From Arthrobacter sp. GMC3 (lineage in GTDB: Bacteria; Actinomycetota; Actinomycetes; Actinomycetales; Micrococcaceae), in assembly GCF_002929305.1 (NCBI RefSeq), contig NZ_PJIO01000008.1, positions 62,001-126,000 on the forward strand: a stretch of DNA of 64,000 nt, given 5' to 3'. The notes under the pieces were generated by a model, which worked only from the letters and a program-made list of their open reading frames with translations, did no database searches and was not told the origin of the DNA. The translations under genes were made by a program, and so were the position numbers. Positions within the stretch are counted from its first letter, which is position 1, and each line of letters begins with the position of its first letter. Of this stretch, positions 55,016 through 63,888 are shown in pieces.

Positions 55016-56506
55016 CTACACGTTGTGCGGGTTCGGGAAACCGATGTACTGCGTGTACTGGTATTCCTCGATGCCTTCCAGGCTGCCTTCACGGCCGAGC
55101 CCGGACTGCTTGACACCGCCGAACGGGGCGGCGGCGTTGGAGATGACGCCGGCGTTCAGGCCCATCATGCCGGTTTCAATCCTGTCCGCCATGCGCAGGC
55201 CGCGGGCGTAGTCCTGGGTGAAGACGTAGGCCACCAGGCCGTATTCGGTGTCATTGGCAAGGGCCACCGCCTCGTCCTCGTTCTTGAACGTGACGATGGG
55301 GGCCACCGGGCCGAAGATTTCCTCGGTCAGGATGCGAGCACCGGGCTCAACTCCTTGCAGGACTGTGGGCTGGTAGAAGTAGCCGGGGCCGTCTACCGGG
55401 GCGCCGCCAACCACCACGCGGGCACCGTCGGCGAGCGCATCGGTGACTAGGGAGTGAACCTTGTCGCGGCTCTTGGCATCGATCAACGGCCCCACCTTGG
55501 TTGCCGGGTCGGTGCCGCGCCCGGTGGTCATGGCGCCCATCTTGGCGGCGAACTTTGTGGCGAACTCCTCCGCGATGGACTCGTGCACCAGGAAGCGATT
55601 GGCTGCGGTGCAGGCCTCGCCCATGTTGCGCAGTTTCGCGGCCATGGCACCGTCGACGGCGGCGTCGAGGTCAGCGTCCTCAAACACTAGGAACGGTGCG
55701 TTGCCGCCAAGTTCCATGGAGGTACGCAGCACGTTTTGTGAGGCGTCGGCCAGCAGGCGACGGCCCACAGGGGTGGAACCGGTGAAGGAGAGCTTGCGCA
55801 GGCGCGTGTCCTGGATCAGCGGACCTGTCACCTCGCCGGCTGTGGTGGTGGAGATGACGTTCAGGACTCCGGCGGGCAGACCGGCGTCGAGCATGACCTG
55901 CGCGAAGAGCTGGCTGGTCAAAGGTGTCAGGTTGGCGGGCTTGAGCACCATGGTGCAACCTGCTGCGATGGCCGGGGCGATCTTGCGCGTTGCCATGGCG
56001 AGCGGGAAGTTCCAGGGGGTGATCAGCAAGCAGGGGCCCACGGGCTTCTTCTGCACCAGAATGCGCGCCGTGCCCTCGGGGTTGGAAGCGTAGCGGCCGT
56101 TGGTGCGGACGGCTTCCTCGGAGAACCAGCGCAGGAACTCAGCCCCGTACGTGACTTCGCCCCGGGCTTCGGCAAGCGGCTTGCCCATTTCCAGGGTCAT
56201 CAGCAAGGCAAAGTCGTCAGCACGGGCAATGACCATGTCGAAGGCGCGGCGCAGGATCTCGGCCCGTACGCGGGGTGCGGTAGCTGCCCACTCATCCTGG
56301 GCAGCCACGGCAGCGTCAAGGGCAGCCGCCCCGTCCACGGGACCGGCGTCGGCCAAGGTCAGCAGAACCTGACCCGTGGAGGGGTCCTCGACGTCGAAGG
56401 TCTTGCCCGAGGCCGCCTCGCGCCAAACGCCTCCAATCAGCAGTCCGGTGGGAATGCTGTCCAGCAGGACACTTTCGCGTTCGGTCAACTCAGTGGCAAC
56501 GGTCAT
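55016..56506 (-). CDS. gabD: NAD(P)-dependent succinate-semialdehyde dehydrogenase
   Basis: 496 residues from ATG at 56506, preceded by AAGGAG; an in-frame start upstream would add 32 residues without homology. ALDH motifs: TPWNFPLAMATRKIAPAIAAG, FTGSTPVGRRLL, the catalytic glutamate in MELGGNAPF and the cysteine in GEACTAANR. The C-terminal GLGREGSLEGIEEY fits the GabD/SSADH group. It oxidises succinate semialdehyde to succinate in GABA breakdown. No gabT lies next to it in the window, so the exact substrate is probable, not certain. Confidence 0.88.
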   Translation of the reverse strand: MTVATELTERESVLLDSIPTGLLIGGVWREAASGKTFDVEDPSTGQVLLTLADAGPVDGAAALDAAVAAQDEWAATAPRVRAEILRRAFDMVIARADDFALLMTLEMGKPLAEARGEVTYGAEFLRWFSEEAVRTNGRYASNPEGTARILVQKKPVGPCLLITPWNFPLAMATRKIAPAIAAGCTMVLKPANLTPLTSQLFAQVMLDAGLPAGVLNVISTTTAGEVTGPLIQDTRLRKLSFTGSTPVGRRLLADASQNVLRTSMELGGNAPFLVFEDADLDAAVDGAMAAKLRNMGEACTAANRFLVHESIAEEFATKFAAKMGAMTTGRGTDPATKVGPLIDAKSRDKVHSLVTDALADGARVVVGGAPVDGPGYFYQPTVLQGVEPGARILTEEIFGPVAPIVTFKNEDEAVALANDTEYGLVAYVFTQDYARGLRMADRIETGMMGLNAGVISNAAAPFGGVKQSGLGREGSLEGIEEYQYTQYIGFPNPHNV

Positions 56507-56704
56507 GGTGACTCCTTCGTCGGTCTTCACTGGGCGGGCTGTGCACGCGGCAGTGGGGCGGCTGTTGATGCGGTTAGGTTCACGGTAGTTCTCAGCCACC
56601 AAAAGTGTCTACGCATGGGCGCACTACTAAGTACTGGTTTCGCTGTGCACTTGTACAAGACCGGCGCGGTCCGCCCGCCGTCGTGCTGGGCGAACCGCAG
56701 ACAG

Positions 56705-57661
56705 TTACCCCCGCGCCGCCAGCACCGCGCTGTAGAGTTCGCGCTTGCTCACGTGCACGTCATGGGCAATGACGGCCACGGCTTCCTTCATACGCATGCC
56801 CTGCTCCATCAACGCGTTGACGGCCGCCACATGGTCCTCGGGGGTGCCGGGGTCCGTTGCCGGGGCTCCCGCCACCACAATGGCGATCTCGCCACGAATC
56901 TCAGCATTTTCCGCCCATTCCAGCAGCCCAGAGAGCGGTTTGCGGATCACCTCTTCATACGTCTTGGTCAGCTCCCGGCAGATGGCGCCCTGACGGGCAG
57001 GCCCAAACGCCGTGTGTAATGCCCGCAGCATGGCCTCCAAACGGTGCGGCGCCTCAAAGAACACCATGGTTCGGGGTTCCACCGAGAGCTCATGCAGGCG
57101 GCTGGCCCGCTCACCCGACTTGCGCGGCAGGAAACCTTCAAAGCAAAAACGGTCGGTGGGCAGCCCCGACAACGCAAGCGCCGTCAAGACAGCTGAGGGA
57201 CCGGGCGCAGCAGTCACACGCACCCCTGCCTCCACTGCAGCCGCCACCAGCCGGTAGCCCGGATCGGAGACCGCAGGCATACCGGCGTCGGTGACCATCA
57301 ACAACACCTTGCCGCTTTGCACCTGGGCCAACAATTCGGGAGTCTTGGCGCCCTCATTATGTTCGTGATAACTAACGATCTTGCCGCTGATGCTCACACC
57401 AAGGCTGGTCACCAGGCGGTGCAGGCGGCGGGTGTCCTCGGCCGCCACAATGTCAGCGTTCCCGAGCCAGGAGATCAACCGGGCAGAGGCGTCGCCCATG
57501 TTTCCGATGGGGGTTGCGGCCAAAACAATGTAGCCCTGCCCCGGTTCCAACACGGGCCGTGTCCCTGCCGTTTCCGGAACGTAGCTCTCAAATTCCTCTT
57601 CCGTGCCGTCGCTCTCGGGTGATTGCGTGGGTTCGGTCTCTTGTGCCAGGTCTTCTTCCAT
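56705..57661 (-). CDS. rsmI: 16S rRNA (cytidine(1402)-2'-O)-methyltransferase
   Basis: 318 residues. A tetrapyrrole-methylase fold with VLAATPIGNMGDASAR, AAEDTRRLHRL, VTDAGMPAVSDPG and APGPSAVLTALALSGLP. An acidic N-terminal extension of about 40 residues precedes the domain. It methylates C1402 of 16S rRNA with SAM. It is divergent from the mannosyltransferase gene with only 13 bases between, a common actinobacterial arrangement. Confidence 0.96.
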   Translation of the reverse strand: MEEDLAQETEPTQSPESDGTEEEFESYVPETAGTRPVLEPGQGYIVLAATPIGNMGDASARLISWLGNADIVAAEDTRRLHRLVTSLGVSISGKIVSYHEHNEGAKTPELLAQVQSGKVLLMVTDAGMPAVSDPGYRLVAAAVEAGVRVTAAPGPSAVLTALALSGLPTDRFCFEGFLPRKSGERASRLHELSVEPRTMVFFEAPHRLEAMLRALHTAFGPARQGAICRELTKTYEEVIRKPLSGLLEWAENAEIRGEIAIVVAGAPATDPGTPEDHVAAVNALMEQGMRMKEAVAVIAHDVHVSKRELYSAVLAARG

Positions 57662-57674
57662 AGGACAAGCCTAG

Positions 57675-59420
57675 TTGTCCGCCGGATCAGTGGTGCACGC
57701 CGGTACCATTGGCAAGGTGCAAGCCAACGATACGGATTCCGCAGCCCTGGCCCCGGATGTCCACACCGCCGACGCTCCCAGCCGGGGCACCGCCGTCGAA
57801 CCCGTAGCACCCCGGTGGCTCCGGGACCCGCGGAAGACCTTCACTCACAACGCCGTGTTCACCCGGCTCGTGGAGGCCCGCGAGTCCTTCGCCACCACCC
57901 CGGCCAGCCTGCGCCTGTGGTACTGGTTGGCGCCTGCCCTCACCGCATTGATCGGCGGGCTATTGCGCTTTGTCAGGCTGGGTCAGCCGGCCTCGCTGGT
58001 CTTTGACGAAACCTATTACGTCAAGGACGCCTACAGCTACCTGCAAAGCGGCTACGAACGCAACTGGGGCGAAAAGGCGAACGACCTCTTCAATCGCGGC
58101 ATTTTCACCGGGATCCAGAACACCCCCGAGTACGTGGTTCATCCCCCCGTGGGCAAGTGGATGATCGCATTTGGCATGTGGCTCTTTGGCCCCGAGAGCA
58201 CGTTCGGCTGGCGGTTCTCGGCAGCGTTGATCGGCACCATCTCCATCTTCCTGCTGGCCCTGATCGCCCAAAAAATGTTCCGCTCCACCATTTTGGGTGC
58301 CGTCGCCGGCCTCCTTTTTGCCGTGGACGGTCACGCGATTGTGCAGTCCAGGACGTCCCTGCTGGATATTTTTGTCATGTTCTGGGCGCTGGTGGCCTTT
58401 GGCGCTCTTTTGATGGACCGTGATGACGGCCGACGCCGGCTGGCCACGCGCCTGTCTCGTCTCGCCAAGGCCCATGGCGGGGTTCCGGCCAAGGATCTGC
58501 TGTACGGTCCGTGGCTGGGCTTCCGGTGGTGGCGGCTGGCCGCCGGTGTTGCGATTGGCTTGTGCATTGGCACCAAGTGGTCGGGTCTGTTCTTCCTGGC
58601 CGCTTTTGGGCTCATGAGTGTGGTGTGGGACATGAGCGCCCGGCGCATCGCCGGCATCAAGTATTGGGTCACCGGCGCCATCATCAAGGACGGCATCGTG
58701 GCCTTTGTCAGTGTTGTCCCGGTGGCTGCCGCGACCTACCTGGCCACCTGGACCGGCTGGTTCTTGTCCAAGGACGCCTATGACAGGAACTGGGCGGCAT
58801 CTAATCCGAGCACCACATGGGGCTGGATCCCCGATTCCTTGAGGTCCCTGTGGCACTATCACTCCACGGCCTACACCTTCCATACCGGGCTCGACTCGGA
58901 CCACCCCTACAAGGCCAATGCGTGGTCCTGGTTTGTCATGGGCCGGCCCACCTCCTTCTACTCGCAGTATCCGGTCAAGGGCGAGGACGGCTGCACCGTA
59001 GATAAGTGCGCGGCCATGGTCACCAGCCTGGGCAATCCGCTGATCTGGTGGGGCGGCTCACTGGCGATCCTGTTCCTGATTGGGGTGTGGATCGCCAAAC
59101 GTGACTGGCGCGCCGGTGCCATCTTGGTGGGCTTCGCCGCCGGGTATGTACCCTGGCTGTTCTACCCCTCACGGACCATCTTCTTTTTCTACGCGATCGC
59201 CTACGAGCCCTTCATGATCCTGGCCCTGACCATGGTGCTGGGGATGGTCATGGGCAAAGTCAGCGATCCGCCGTGGCGCAGGCAGCAAGGAGCCCTGTTC
59301 GCCGGGATCTTCGTGGTCCTCGCTGTTGCCCTGAGCGCCTACTTCTACCCAATCTGGGCTGCCGAACAGATCCCGTTTGAGTACTGGCGCCAGCACATGT
59401 GGATGCCCAGCTGGATCTAA
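57675..59420 (+). CDS. Dolichyl-phosphate-mannose-protein mannosyltransferase (Pmt-like, GT39)
   Basis: 581 residues from TTG at 57675, or about 567 from GTG at 57717 (VQANDTDS); neither has a good ribosome-binding site. A GT-C membrane enzyme with about ten helices and the external-loop motif VFDETYYVKDAYSYLQSG, whose acidic pair is catalytic. The central PPVGKWMIAFG and the C-terminal PFEYWRQHMW are also typical. It transfers mannose from polyprenyl-phosphate-mannose to secreted proteins. It shares a divergent promoter region with rsmI. Confidence 0.94.
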   Translation: MSAGSVVHAGTIGKVQANDTDSAALAPDVHTADAPSRGTAVEPVAPRWLRDPRKTFTHNAVFTRLVEARESFATTPASLRLWYWLAPALTALIGGLLRFVRLGQPASLVFDETYYVKDAYSYLQSGYERNWGEKANDLFNRGIFTGIQNTPEYVVHPPVGKWMIAFGMWLFGPESTFGWRFSAALIGTISIFLLALIAQKMFRSTILGAVAGLLFAVDGHAIVQSRTSLLDIFVMFWALVAFGALLMDRDDGRRRLATRLSRLAKAHGGVPAKDLLYGPWLGFRWWRLAAGVAIGLCIGTKWSGLFFLAAFGLMSVVWDMSARRIAGIKYWVTGAIIKDGIVAFVSVVPVAAATYLATWTGWFLSKDAYDRNWAASNPSTTWGWIPDSLRSLWHYHSTAYTFHTGLDSDHPYKANAWSWFVMGRPTSFYSQYPVKGEDGCTVDKCAAMVTSLGNPLIWWGGSLAILFLIGVWIAKRDWRAGAILVGFAAGYVPWLFYPSRTIFFFYAIAYEPFMILALTMVLGMVMGKVSDPPWRRQQGALFAGIFVVLAVALSAYFYPIWAAEQIPFEYWRQHMWMPSWI

Positions 59421-59509
59421 GGCGCCCCGCGGGTGACCAGACAGCTGTGGCTGCTTAGAACGTTCTAAGCAGCCACTATCCGGTCACCGCCGGATCCCCA
59501 AGTAAACCG

Positions 59510-60544
59510 CTACACGGTTGCTGAGCGGCGCCCCGGACGCTGGGCACGGCTCACGGCCTGGCGGCGATCCCTGGTGGGCCAGGTGAAGGCCAGTGTCAGG
59601 GAGGAAACCACCAGAACGAACGCGCCAATGAAGATTCCCGAATCCATCCAGAATTGGCTTGGGAACAGGCGGATCAGGGTGTCGTCGGTGTAGAAGGTCC
59701 AGGTTCCGTTGGCGAAGAAGATCCTGTGGAACTCGGTGAAGAACGCCTCCCACCCCAGCATTGCCACGACACCCAGGCCGATAATGAGCACCAAGGTGGC
59801 GATGGATCCGGCAAACAGACCCCTCCGGACACCGCCTGCGGTACGCCGGGAGAGGTAGATGATGAAGACGACCATGGCGATGGCCAGCACCAAGCCGAGC
59901 AGGAACGCCATGGTGATCAAAGATTTCACATCGGCCATGTGCTCCACCTCGCGGGCGAGGAACAGCGGGTTCTTCTGGCCATTGACAAGATCGCCCAAAT
60001 ACCGGGGGCCGGCAAAGTTCAGCAGGTAGTCAATGGTGTAAGAGCCGTAAGTGATCCTGTCGTCGGTGGAGAAGCCGAAGGAATCGGCGGGGAATCCCGG
60101 CCGGTGGTACTCCACCCACAAGAAGACGGAGGTGGTGACCAGGCGGATGGAAAGGACCAGCAACACCACCGGGTAGAAAACCGCCAGCAGCACCTGGAAC
60201 ACGCGCGGCAGCACGGGCTTTGTGTTGGCGGCCAGCTCCCTGGCAGCCAGCCGCTTTTCCACTTCCTCCTGGGGAGGACGGATCTGCAGCATGGTGGTGG
60301 GTGAGGACTCCACGAACACCTCCGGCTCATCGTCCGGCTCGGCCTCAAGCTCGGCCGCCGTGGGCAGCTTGGGCATTCTAGCCGCGGGGCGCATGGGCTC
60401 GGGATCACTGCCGTCAAGCGGTATGTCCAGCTTGATTTTGGCGGCGGGCTCCGCCTTGATTACCGGGGCAGGGGCCACCGAATCGGGCTCATGCGAAGTA
60501 GGGGACGTGGTGCCGGGTTCTTCAGGGGTCAGGTTCTCGCTCAC
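59510..60544 (-). CDS. TIGR01906/DUF1461 family integral membrane protein
   Basis: 344 residues from GTG at 60544 (VSENLTPEEPG), chosen because upstream in-frame codons overlap the SpoIIM-like gene. The N-terminal 120 residues are polar, acidic and rich in Pro/Glu. Four or five membrane helices follow, with an external loop containing FSTDDRITYGSYTIDYLLNF, typical of the family. Its function is unknown. It converges on the mannosyltransferase gene. Confidence 0.85.
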   Translation of the reverse strand: MSENLTPEEPGTTSPTSHEPDSVAPAPVIKAEPAAKIKLDIPLDGSDPEPMRPAARMPKLPTAAELEAEPDDEPEVFVESSPTTMLQIRPPQEEVEKRLAARELAANTKPVLPRVFQVLLAVFYPVVLLVLSIRLVTTSVFLWVEYHRPGFPADSFGFSTDDRITYGSYTIDYLLNFAGPRYLGDLVNGQKNPLFLAREVEHMADVKSLITMAFLLGLVLAIAMVVFIIYLSRRTAGGVRRGLFAGSIATLVLIIGLGVVAMLGWEAFFTEFHRIFFANGTWTFYTDDTLIRLFPSQFWMDSGIFIGAFVLVVSSLTLAFTWPTRDRRQAVSRAQRPGRRSATV

Positions 60545-60662
60545 ACCGTGAAGATTACCGGCGGCAGACACGTCTGGGACGGTGCCACCCCGTTCCGATG
60601 CCAAACTGACACCACCTTCACAGCTTGTTTGCCCCATCGGACAGTGCAACACAGCGGAAGGC

Positions 60663-61655
60663 TCAGCTGGCGGGTGCCACCGCACCGGCGTCGTCCTCGG
60701 AGAGGTCCCCGATCTCCCCCGCCAGCCACGCCCGCCGCCCCAGCACCAGCGCATAGCTCCAGTACCCTGCCAGCACCAGGGCGCCGATCCCGATCTTCGC
60801 CCATACCGGCAGCGAACTGGGGGTCACAAAGGCCTCCACCAATGCCGAAATGAACAGGACAAAGACCAGTCCGACGGCGGTTGTCATCAGGGCTCGCCCC
60901 TCCCGTGCCAGCGAGTCAAGGCGGCTACGCGGGCCCGGGCTGACCCAGGCCCAGAAGATCCGCAGTCCGGCCGCCTGGGCTATGAAGATTGCGCTGAGCT
61001 CCATGAGCCCGTGCGGAAGAATGTAGCTGAAGAATACGTCCCCCCGGTCGAAGGCGAACATGACGCCAGCGGTCATCCCCACGTTTTGGGCGTTCATGAA
61101 CAGGGAGTAGGGGACAAAGACCCCGGTAATTCCCAGCGCCACGGACTGGGCGGCGATCCAGGCATTGTTGGTCCACACCGCACCGGCAAAGGACGCCGCA
61201 GGGTTCTCGGAGTAGTAGTTCACAAAGTCGTGGTTGACCAGCTGCTGTAGTTGCGCATCGCTGCCCATGGCGGCCAAAACCGCCGGATTCCCGCCAGCCC
61301 ACACCGCGAACAAGACGCTGATAAGTACGAACACCGCACCCACGGCCAGGGTCAGCCAGCGCAGCCGGTAAAACGCCACCGGCAAAGAGATGGCAAAGAA
61401 GCGGGCCACGTCCACGAACACATTTGATTTGGCGCCGGTGAACCGGGTCCTTGCAGTGGCCAGAATCGCCGAGAGTGACGCCGACTGGGCGCTCTCGGCC
61501 TCCACCGACCGAATCAGTGACAGCTGTGAGGAGACGCTTTGGTACAGCTCCAACAGCTCATCCGCTTCCTGCCCGGAGAGCTGGCGTTTGCGGGCAAGGG
61601 CCTTCAACCGCTCCCACTGAGGGCGGTGCACTGCCGTAAACGCGTCCAAATCCAC
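60663..61655 (-). CDS. Stage II sporulation protein M (SpoIIM/DUF95)-like membrane protein
   Basis: 330 residues from GTG at 61655. The soluble N-terminal helical segment (RPQWERLKALARKRQLSGQEADELLELYQ) and five or six membrane helices with SYILPHGLMELSAIFIAQAAGLRI are the family hallmark. In non-sporulating actinobacteria this protein is usually beside an RDD-family gene, and one starts about 50 bases away on the other strand. The function in such species is unknown. Confidence 0.9.
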   Translation of the reverse strand: MDLDAFTAVHRPQWERLKALARKRQLSGQEADELLELYQSVSSQLSLIRSVEAESAQSASLSAILATARTRFTGAKSNVFVDVARFFAISLPVAFYRLRWLTLAVGAVFVLISVLFAVWAGGNPAVLAAMGSDAQLQQLVNHDFVNYYSENPAASFAGAVWTNNAWIAAQSVALGITGVFVPYSLFMNAQNVGMTAGVMFAFDRGDVFFSYILPHGLMELSAIFIAQAAGLRIFWAWVSPGPRSRLDSLAREGRALMTTAVGLVFVLFISALVEAFVTPSSLPVWAKIGIGALVLAGYWSYALVLGRRAWLAGEIGDLSEDDAGAVAPAS

Positions 61656-61707
61656 ACGGCCCAGCCTATAGCCCTGCGGGTCGCGTCGTGATGGCTAGAC
61701 TGATTTC

Positions 61708-62514
61708 ATGTCCACGATCATCACGGGCGAGGCCGTTGTCCTGGAATTGCGTCCGGCCTCCTTTGCCGCCAGGTCGCTGGGCTGCGCCATTGACGTCCTG
61801 GTCACCGTGGTGTTGGCAATCGCCGCCATTTTCACCATTGGCGCCATCCCGTTCCTGGTGGATGCATCGGCCACCCGAGCCATCATTTTGCTGACACTGG
61901 TGACCCTTTTGGTGGGCCTGCCCATCGCCGTGGAAACACTGACGCGCGGCAAGTCACTGGGCAAACTGGTCATGGGTCTGCGGATAGTGCGCGACGACGG
62001 CGGCTCCATCCGCTTCCGCCACGCCTTGATCCGAGGCCTGTTGGGATTCTTTGAAATCTACATGTCGCTGGGTTCGGTGGCCTTTTTGGCTTCCTTGTTC
62101 AATGGGAAGTCCAAGCGGTTGGGCGACATGCTTGCCGGTACCTATGCGATCAGGGACAGGGCGCCGGAACCCAAACCGTTGCAGGTGCACACCGTTCCAG
62201 CTTTGGCCCCCTGGGCCGCTCTAGCCGATATTGGCCGCCTGCCGGACACCTTAGCTAGGCGAATTTCCGTGTTCCTGCGTCAGGGCGGAGCCATGGCGCA
62301 GGGGTCGCGTGAGTCGTTAGGGACCGATCTGGCCACCGAAGCAAGCCGGTATGTGGCACCGCAGCCACCCCTGGGCACTCCCCCGGAAATGTTCCTTGCC
62401 GTACTGATCGCCGAGCGGCGGGACCGCGATTTCAAGCGGCTTTCCGCTGCGGCGGAGCAGGCACAGCGACTCCGCAGCAGGCTGGCCTCAAACGGCGGAG
62501 CAAACAAGCAGTAG
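61708..62514 (+). CDS. RDD-family membrane protein
   Basis: 268 residues. Three membrane helices in the first 140 residues. The RDD signature is the arginine/aspartate pair in RSLGCAIDVL and a later GKSLGKLVMGLRIVRDDGG. The C-terminal 120 residues are soluble and end in a predicted helix (AAEQAQRLRSRL). Divergent from the SpoIIM-like gene. A role in transport or ion homeostasis is proposed for some family members; nothing specific can be assigned here. Confidence 0.9.
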   Translation: MSTIITGEAVVLELRPASFAARSLGCAIDVLVTVVLAIAAIFTIGAIPFLVDASATRAIILLTLVTLLVGLPIAVETLTRGKSLGKLVMGLRIVRDDGGSIRFRHALIRGLLGFFEIYMSLGSVAFLASLFNGKSKRLGDMLAGTYAIRDRAPEPKPLQVHTVPALAPWAALADIGRLPDTLARRISVFLRQGGAMAQGSRESLGTDLATEASRYVAPQPPLGTPPEMFLAVLIAERRDRDFKRLSAAAEQAQRLRSRLASNGGANKQ

Positions 62515-62562
62515 TCCCGGTGGCGTGTCGGTACTTGCGCCGGATCACCGGCATCACTGTTC

Positions 62563-62775
62563 CTACCCTGGAGTGTCTGACAGGGCCGAGCGCTCAATGT
62601 ACTGGTCAACGGCCGTTTCCGAGACTCGGTATTGCCGGCCGAACCGGACCGCTTCGATTTCATGTGACTGCACCAGCCGGTACACCGTCATTTTTGACAG
62701 GCGGATAGCGGCGGCAACCTCGGCAATGGTGAGGAAGTTCGATGAATCGGGCTGGCGGGTTGACAACGAATTCAC
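62563..62775 (-). CDS. BldC-like/excisionase-type small helix-turn-helix protein
   Basis: 70 residues from a GTG. A MerR-type winged helix with FLTIAEVAAAIRLSKMTVYRLVQSHEIEAVRFGRQYRVS, the pattern of actinobacterial BldC. Related proteins bind direct repeats as head-to-tail oligomers. It is divergent from the prepilin peptidase of the pilus locus with 187 bases between, so pilus genes are plausible targets (inference). No integrase or attachment site is near, which argues against a phage excisionase. Confidence 0.85.
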   Translation of the reverse strand: MNSLSTRQPDSSNFLTIAEVAAAIRLSKMTVYRLVQSHEIEAVRFGRQYRVSETAVDQYIERSALSDTPG

Positions 62776-62962
62776 CCTTCACTGGGTCGGCGTATTGGTG
62801 CGGACAGTTGGTGTTTCCCAGGAAACCCCTTGCCGCATATTATGCATAACTGAATAAGGGCACAATAATGCCACAGCCTATATCAATGTAACAATTATGT
62901 CATCGAAAATCTTCGGGGCGGAATTTCAATCCACTCCATAAACAGCCAGCAAGGGAACAACC

Positions 62963-63652
62963 GTGAGCGAATATCATGCCAGCTTTTCACTCATTGTGAT
63001 ATTTGCAATTCTTGGTGTTTGCGCAGGGCTGGCCGCGGATAAGGGAGCCCGCCGACTTCTCCCCGAACTGCATGGTCAATACCGGCTCCGCGACGCCGTG
63101 GCCGCGTCCGCTGTGACCGGCGTGCTGTTCGGGGGCATGGTTTGGCGGTTTGGCGTGTCGTGGACCCTGCCGGCATTCCTCTTCCTTGCGGTTGCCGGCG
63201 TGGTGCTGTCCAGGATCGATTTGGCGCACAAGCTGCTGCCCAATGCCATTGTGCTGCCGTCCTTTCTAGTTGCACTGGTGCTGCTGCTCGTGGACGCAGC
63301 GGCGAACGGCAGATGGGGAAATATGCTGCTTGCCCTGGCCGGATCCGGCGTAATGTTCGTCATTTACCTGGTTTTGGCAATAATTTCCCCGCGCGGGATG
63401 GGCATGGGTGACGTGAAGCTCTCCGCCGTGCTGGGCCTCTACTTGGGTTACCTCTCCGTGGGGCCTCTGGTGCTGGGTATGTTTCTTGGGTTTGTTGTTG
63501 GTGCTGTGACTGGTGGTGTTCTTGTGATTGCCGGATTGGCGGGAAGAAAGAGCGCCGTGCCGTTTGGCCCGTCCATGGTTGCCGGGGCATTGCTGGCCGT
63601 GTTGTTCGGCGCAGAACTGGGTCGAGTACTGCTGCCTGCGCTGTTCGCCTAG
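62963..63652 (+). CDS. Prepilin peptidase (A24 family, TadV/CpaA-like)
   Basis: 229 residues from GTG at 62963, preceded by AAGGGA. Six to seven membrane helices. The two catalytic aspartates are in LSRIDLAHKLLPN and RGMGMGDVKLSAV (the GxGDxK motif). There is no N-methylation cysteine domain, as usual for pilin peptidases of Tad systems. It should cleave the Flp pilin encoded just downstream. Confidence 0.9.
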   Translation: MSEYHASFSLIVIFAILGVCAGLAADKGARRLLPELHGQYRLRDAVAASAVTGVLFGGMVWRFGVSWTLPAFLFLAVAGVVLSRIDLAHKLLPNAIVLPSFLVALVLLLVDAAANGRWGNMLLALAGSGVMFVIYLVLAIISPRGMGMGDVKLSAVLGLYLGYLSVGPLVLGMFLGFVVGAVTGGVLVIAGLAGRKSAVPFGPSMVAGALLAVLFGAELGRVLLPALFA

Positions 63653-63660
63653 GCCAAAAA

Positions 63661-63757
63661 ACGAGTGTTTCGCAGGGCCACTCGCAGGGCAAATGCGAGT
63701 GGTGGAGCGGCCAAAATAGAGTGTTATGCGAGTGTCCGGGCGAAAAGCGAGTGTTGA
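63661..63757. repeat. Cluster of GCGAGTG boxes with a hairpin
   Basis: Several GCGAGTG or GAGTGTT copies lie in both orientations. Two of them form a 9-bp stem: CCACTCGCA at 63678-63686 pairs with TGCGAGTGG at 63694-63702. They lie in the leader between the peptidase and Flp genes. Confidence 0.5.
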
Positions 63758-63837
63758 CCGCACTTTCGAAAAGCTTGTATTCCTTAGATATCGAATTTCT
63801 GGACGGCCTTTTTTGGGGGGCAGCGGAAATATCGGCA

Positions 63838-63867
63838 ATTATCCGAACCATTCGGACATTATCCGAA
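63838..63867 (+). promoter_or_regulatory. Direct and inverted TCCGAA boxes before the flp gene
   Basis: ATTATCCGAA occurs at 63838-63847 and 63858-63867, exactly 20 bases apart, with the inverse TTCGGA at 63851-63856 between them. It ends just before the flp ribosome-binding site and is a candidate operator. Confidence 0.45.
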
Positions 63868-63888
63868 TGACACGAAGGGAATTAGACA

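Noticed and set aside
60545-60754. N-terminal extension of the DUF1461 protein
   Set aside because: It overlaps the end of the SpoIIM-like gene and its Trp/Arg/Gly-rich composition looks like a shadow frame.
62563-62775. Phage excisionase
   Set aside because: The small HTH protein has no integrase, attachment repeat or phage gene near it; a BldC-like regulator fits better.
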